Source: Chrysophaeum taylorii (taxonomy: Eukaryota; Sar; Pelagophyceae; Pelagomonadales; Pelagomonadaceae). Taken from it: 64,000 bases of DNA. Position 1 is the stretch's first letter; each line of letters begins with the position of its first letter. The DNA is taken from contig JAQMWT010000351.1 in the NCBI GenBank assembly GCA_029834535.1, positions 186,001-250,000 on the forward strand, given 5' to 3'. The position numbers were made by a program, and so were the translations under genes. Below, piece after piece: positions 61,561 to 64,000 of this stretch. Below the pieces are notes generated by a model. That model was not told the DNA's origin. It saw only the letters and a program-made list of their open reading frames with translations, and did no database searches.

Positions 61561-61604
61561 ACAGATGTTTGTTTGTTTGTTTGTTTGTTTGTTTGTTTGT
61601 TTGT
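61561..61604. repeat. TTTG microsatellite
   Basis: About ten TTTG units; inverted partner of the CAAA run at 56.47 kb. Confidence 0.95.
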
Positions 61605-61726
61605 CTCGTCTACAGGCCCGTGATTCCGGACTGGCACCTGTCGGTCCGGCCTGGCTCCCATGCTCGGGAGAGGTCTGAAGTTAGTTAGTTAGTTAGTTGT
61701 TTGTTTTTTTGTTTGTCTGTTTGTTT

Positions 61727-61791
61727 GTCTTTAAATGTCGACTGCTAAGAGGGGGGTGTGTGGTGAGCATGAAGGATGTGGGGTGGGTTGT
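61727..61791 (+). repeat. Short interspersed repeat, fourth copy
   Basis: GTCTTTAAATGTCGAC to GGGTTG, partner of 56284-56346. Confidence 0.75.
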
Positions 61792-62803
61792 TCCTCGATT
61801 TAGGTAAGGATCAGGTAGGCGAGAGTAAGGATCAGGTGGGCGCGCGAGCCAGGCAGACAGTGATCCTCCAAGCCGTCTACGGCGACCTCGCAGACTATTT
61901 CCACGACCCGCGGCGGCTCTTTCAGCGCGCCATTCTCACGCCCCGTCGAAACGATGTTGTCGATGCTGACAACGCGCGCATGACCGCGGCCTTTTTTCCC
62001 GGAGACGAGGCGTCGGAGTTCTTTTCGGCCGACTAGGCTGGGTCGGAAGACGACGCCTCGCTCTTTACAGTCGAGTTTTCAACTCCCTGACAACCAACGG
62101 CATGCTGACTTTGATCGCGAGCTTAAAGTCTCCCAACCTCGACCCGTCGCACGGCCACTGCAACGGTACCAGATACATGATCGATCGTGTCGTTGTCACT
62201 GTCGTTGTCACCGAGGCACCTCCAACCTGTATCCCTTAAGGCCCGCCGACGCCAAACGATCACCAAGAGCCAGGGCCAGACGCCCCGCGAGTTCGGCGTC
62301 CTCTTGGCCAAGCCCGTCTTCTGCCACGTCCAGCTCTACGTGGCTCTGTCGATCGGCAACCCCGAGGATATCCTCTTCTGAGTCGACGACTCCACCCTAC
62401 TCCACACGTGCTGCGCAATACCGATAACCCTCCCGGCGTCTACACGCGCACTGTAGGTGAACTTACTGCCAGGTGAACTGAACTTACTGGGGTTTGAGAT
62501 TGGGACTAGGTGAATATAGTGACCAGGTGAACTTACTGGGACCAGGTGAACTTACTGGGTTTTTAGAGAACTCAAAGCCTAGCGGCGTGTGTGGATCAAA
62601 GCAGCTTAGATTGGCGGAGGCGAGAGCGACGAGTCAACTTGAGTCGAAGGAGTGGTGTGAGCACGAGTGGTTTACGTCGAACTTACCTGGGGTTAGAGAT
62701 TTGGACTAGGTGAACTTACTGACCAGGTGAACTTGCTGGGGCCAGGTGAACTTACTGGGGTTAGAGATTGGGACTAGGTGAACTTACTGGCCTGCACTTG
62801 TTA
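61792..62803 (+). mobile_element. Helitron remnant 3 (inverted-repeat partner of remnant 2)
   Basis: On the plus strand it reads TVILQAVYGDLADYFHDPRR, QRAILTPRRNDVVDADNARM, FFPGDEASEFFSAD (stop), then in another frame NLDPSHGHCNGTRYMIDRV and finally TITKSQGQTPREFGVLLAKP with LYVALS (62187-62381). These are consecutive motifs of the PIF1-type Helitron helicase. The minisatellite and CTGCACTTGT end (62794-62803) follow. Confidence 0.82.
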
Positions 62804-63620
62804 TGGATTAGTTAGATCCAACTATTCTGTGGTGTTGGCACCTATTCGCCTCCCGGGCGGGCCGGTTGGCAGCCGGAACGTTCGTAGTGGGACGGGTATG
62901 GCCGGGGGCGGTGACGGAAGGTTATCGACGAGTTGGTTGTCAGTCACATCGCGGTCTCCGTCGCATGGCGACAAGCTTGATGATCACTTCCGCCGACCCA
63001 CCTTCGGCGCCCTCGTCTACAGGCCCGTGATTCCGCACAGGTTCTGTCGGTCCGGCCTGGCTCCCATGCTCGGGAGAGGTCTGAAGTTAGTTAGTCAGTT
63101 AGTTAGTTATTCTGTGTGTAATTAGAGCTTCATCAGACTTAGTTGGGGGAATGTCGATGGCTTTGTTTGATTCAAATGATGATATCAAACTAAGCCCAAG
63201 TGGTTCAAACTAAGCTGGAGCGTTGGGACCAAAATAACCCGCACGCCAGTTTCCGTGCCATGCCACCCGTCACATCCGCACGGCATGGTGAAACCGTGCC
63301 GCCCTGAAAGCTGCATGGCACGGTCACAAAGTTATGTACTAAAATCGCTAGGCCGCCCACGCGCACTTGTTATAGGTCTTCGGGTGGCTCCGTTCGGTTC
63401 CGAGGGACCTCCGACGTTTTCTTGAGGCGCCCGCGGGAGATGTCCGTACTGCGCGCGGGCTTATTCGATGGACTCGCGATTCACGCGGGATACGACGAGA
63501 ATGTCGTGTTCTTTCATAGTCTTCAGACGCGACGATGAGCGGCACCGCGCATTAACCCTGGATTGTCCACGACAACGGTAGCCTGTTCGCGAGGCTGACA
63601 GGCCAGGGTGTGGGAGCGCC
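62804..63620. other. Non-coding stretch of the right arm
   Basis: Mirror of 54429-55270, with the same dispersed block, TTAG repeat and CTTAGTTTGA-like units. No gene is seen. Confidence 0.5.
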
Positions 63621-64000
63621 ATGGAGGCACGGCGGGAGTCCCTCGGGTGTACGATGGAGTTCGGGGACAGCGACGAAGATGACATTCAGTTGGCGTTCGA
63701 GAAGGCTGTGAATGAAGACCGAAGGAAAAGGCCCGTTAGGAGGACAGGCAAGTCTCGCGACTGCACCGAAACTTACGAAGGCCGCGAGCCGCGGAAATTG
63801 GCTCATCTGAGGGAGATCGACCACGAGGTGACCGTGGGGAATGGCTTCAAATCAAAGTGGGACTTTCAGTTACACGTCCTGGAAGCCGAGAAAGACGGCC
63901 ACCTTCTCTCGAGAATTCCAGGTCCACAAAGCGGCGGATGGACATTGTCTGCAAGGCCAAAGACTGCGAGTTCTACGCGTCTTCCAGGTGCCACGCGGGT
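63621..64000 (+). pseudogene. MULE transposase N-terminal part (inverted-repeat copy, runs off the window)
   Basis: It starts MEARRESLGCTMEFGDSDED and stays open through VGNGFKSKWDFQLHVLEAEK where the left copy is frameshifted. The zinc region RRMDIVCKAKDCEFYASSRC is intact but in a different frame from the preceding helix; both arms share that break, so it may mark an intron or an old shift. Only the first 130 or so codons are inside the window. Confidence 0.75.

Larger units (their letters stand above)
60161..64000 (-). repeat. Right arm of a 10 kb inverted repeat (runs off the window)
   Basis: Reverse complement of 54040-57935. It carries broken versions of the 278-codon gene, a Helitron remnant and a MULE start. 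Confidence 0.93.

Overview
The window looks like nuclear DNA of a photosynthetic alga with a secondary plastid. The main clue is an intact fucoxanthin chlorophyll a/c-binding (FCP) gene at 30.6 kb whose bipartite pre-sequence carries the AFAP cleavage motif of heterokont and haptophyte plastids. Short GT-AG introns, LTR retrotransposons and 27-residue ankyrin repeats of the CPWD type also fit a stramenopile such as a pelagophyte. The exact lineage is inference. Most of the 64 kb is transposable-element sequence.

Layout. 1-145: edge fragment of a tyrosinase-like gene (-). 283-5778: Ty1/copia element A (-), with LTRs and an ACAAC target duplication. 8.1-10.0 kb: a class IV aminotransferase gene (+) convergent with an ankyrin-repeat gene (-). 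9988-14879: copia C, inserted just before the ankyrin start codon (TSD ACATC). 19.4-22.4 kb: a decayed hAT transposon. 23.2-24.0 kb: a secreted LpqC-type esterase (-). 25383-30423: copia B (TSD TGAAG), inserted 132 bp upstream of the FCP gene. 32-34 kb: fragments of MULE and hAT transposases. 34160-44369: a 10.2 kb Ty3/gypsy element (-) with 314 bp LTRs. 44.7-45.6 kb: an EF-hand protein gene (-). 45.6-46.5 kb: a Helitron helicase remnant. 46632-50366: truncated copia D. 50.4-54.4 kb: a Mutator-like (MULE) transposase gene with a fold-back duplication and an embedded gypsy RT fragment. 54.0-64.0 kb: a very large inverted repeat. Each arm carries MULE N-terminus, Helitron helicase remnant, a 278-codon gene (intact on the left, broken on the right) and a copia LTR, around a 2.2 kb copia E core.

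The most notable find is in the gypsy element. Between its protease and reverse transcriptase it carries a 601-codon open frame with the ordered motifs of a C5 cytosine DNA methyltransferase (FSGAGG, LDAS, SPPC, RVRL). A retroelement that encodes an enzyme able to methylate DNA could affect its own silencing. Similar captures are known in dinoflagellates and charophyte algae, so the lineage and the PR-DNMT-RT order are what need checking. The second notable feature is the large inverted repeat, which is either a real fold-back duplication or an assembly artefact.

Host genes that look intact are the aminotransferase, ankyrin, esterase, FCP, EF-hand and 278-codon genes. Several have a transposon end within about 10-130 bp of their start or stop, so their expression may be affected by these insertions.
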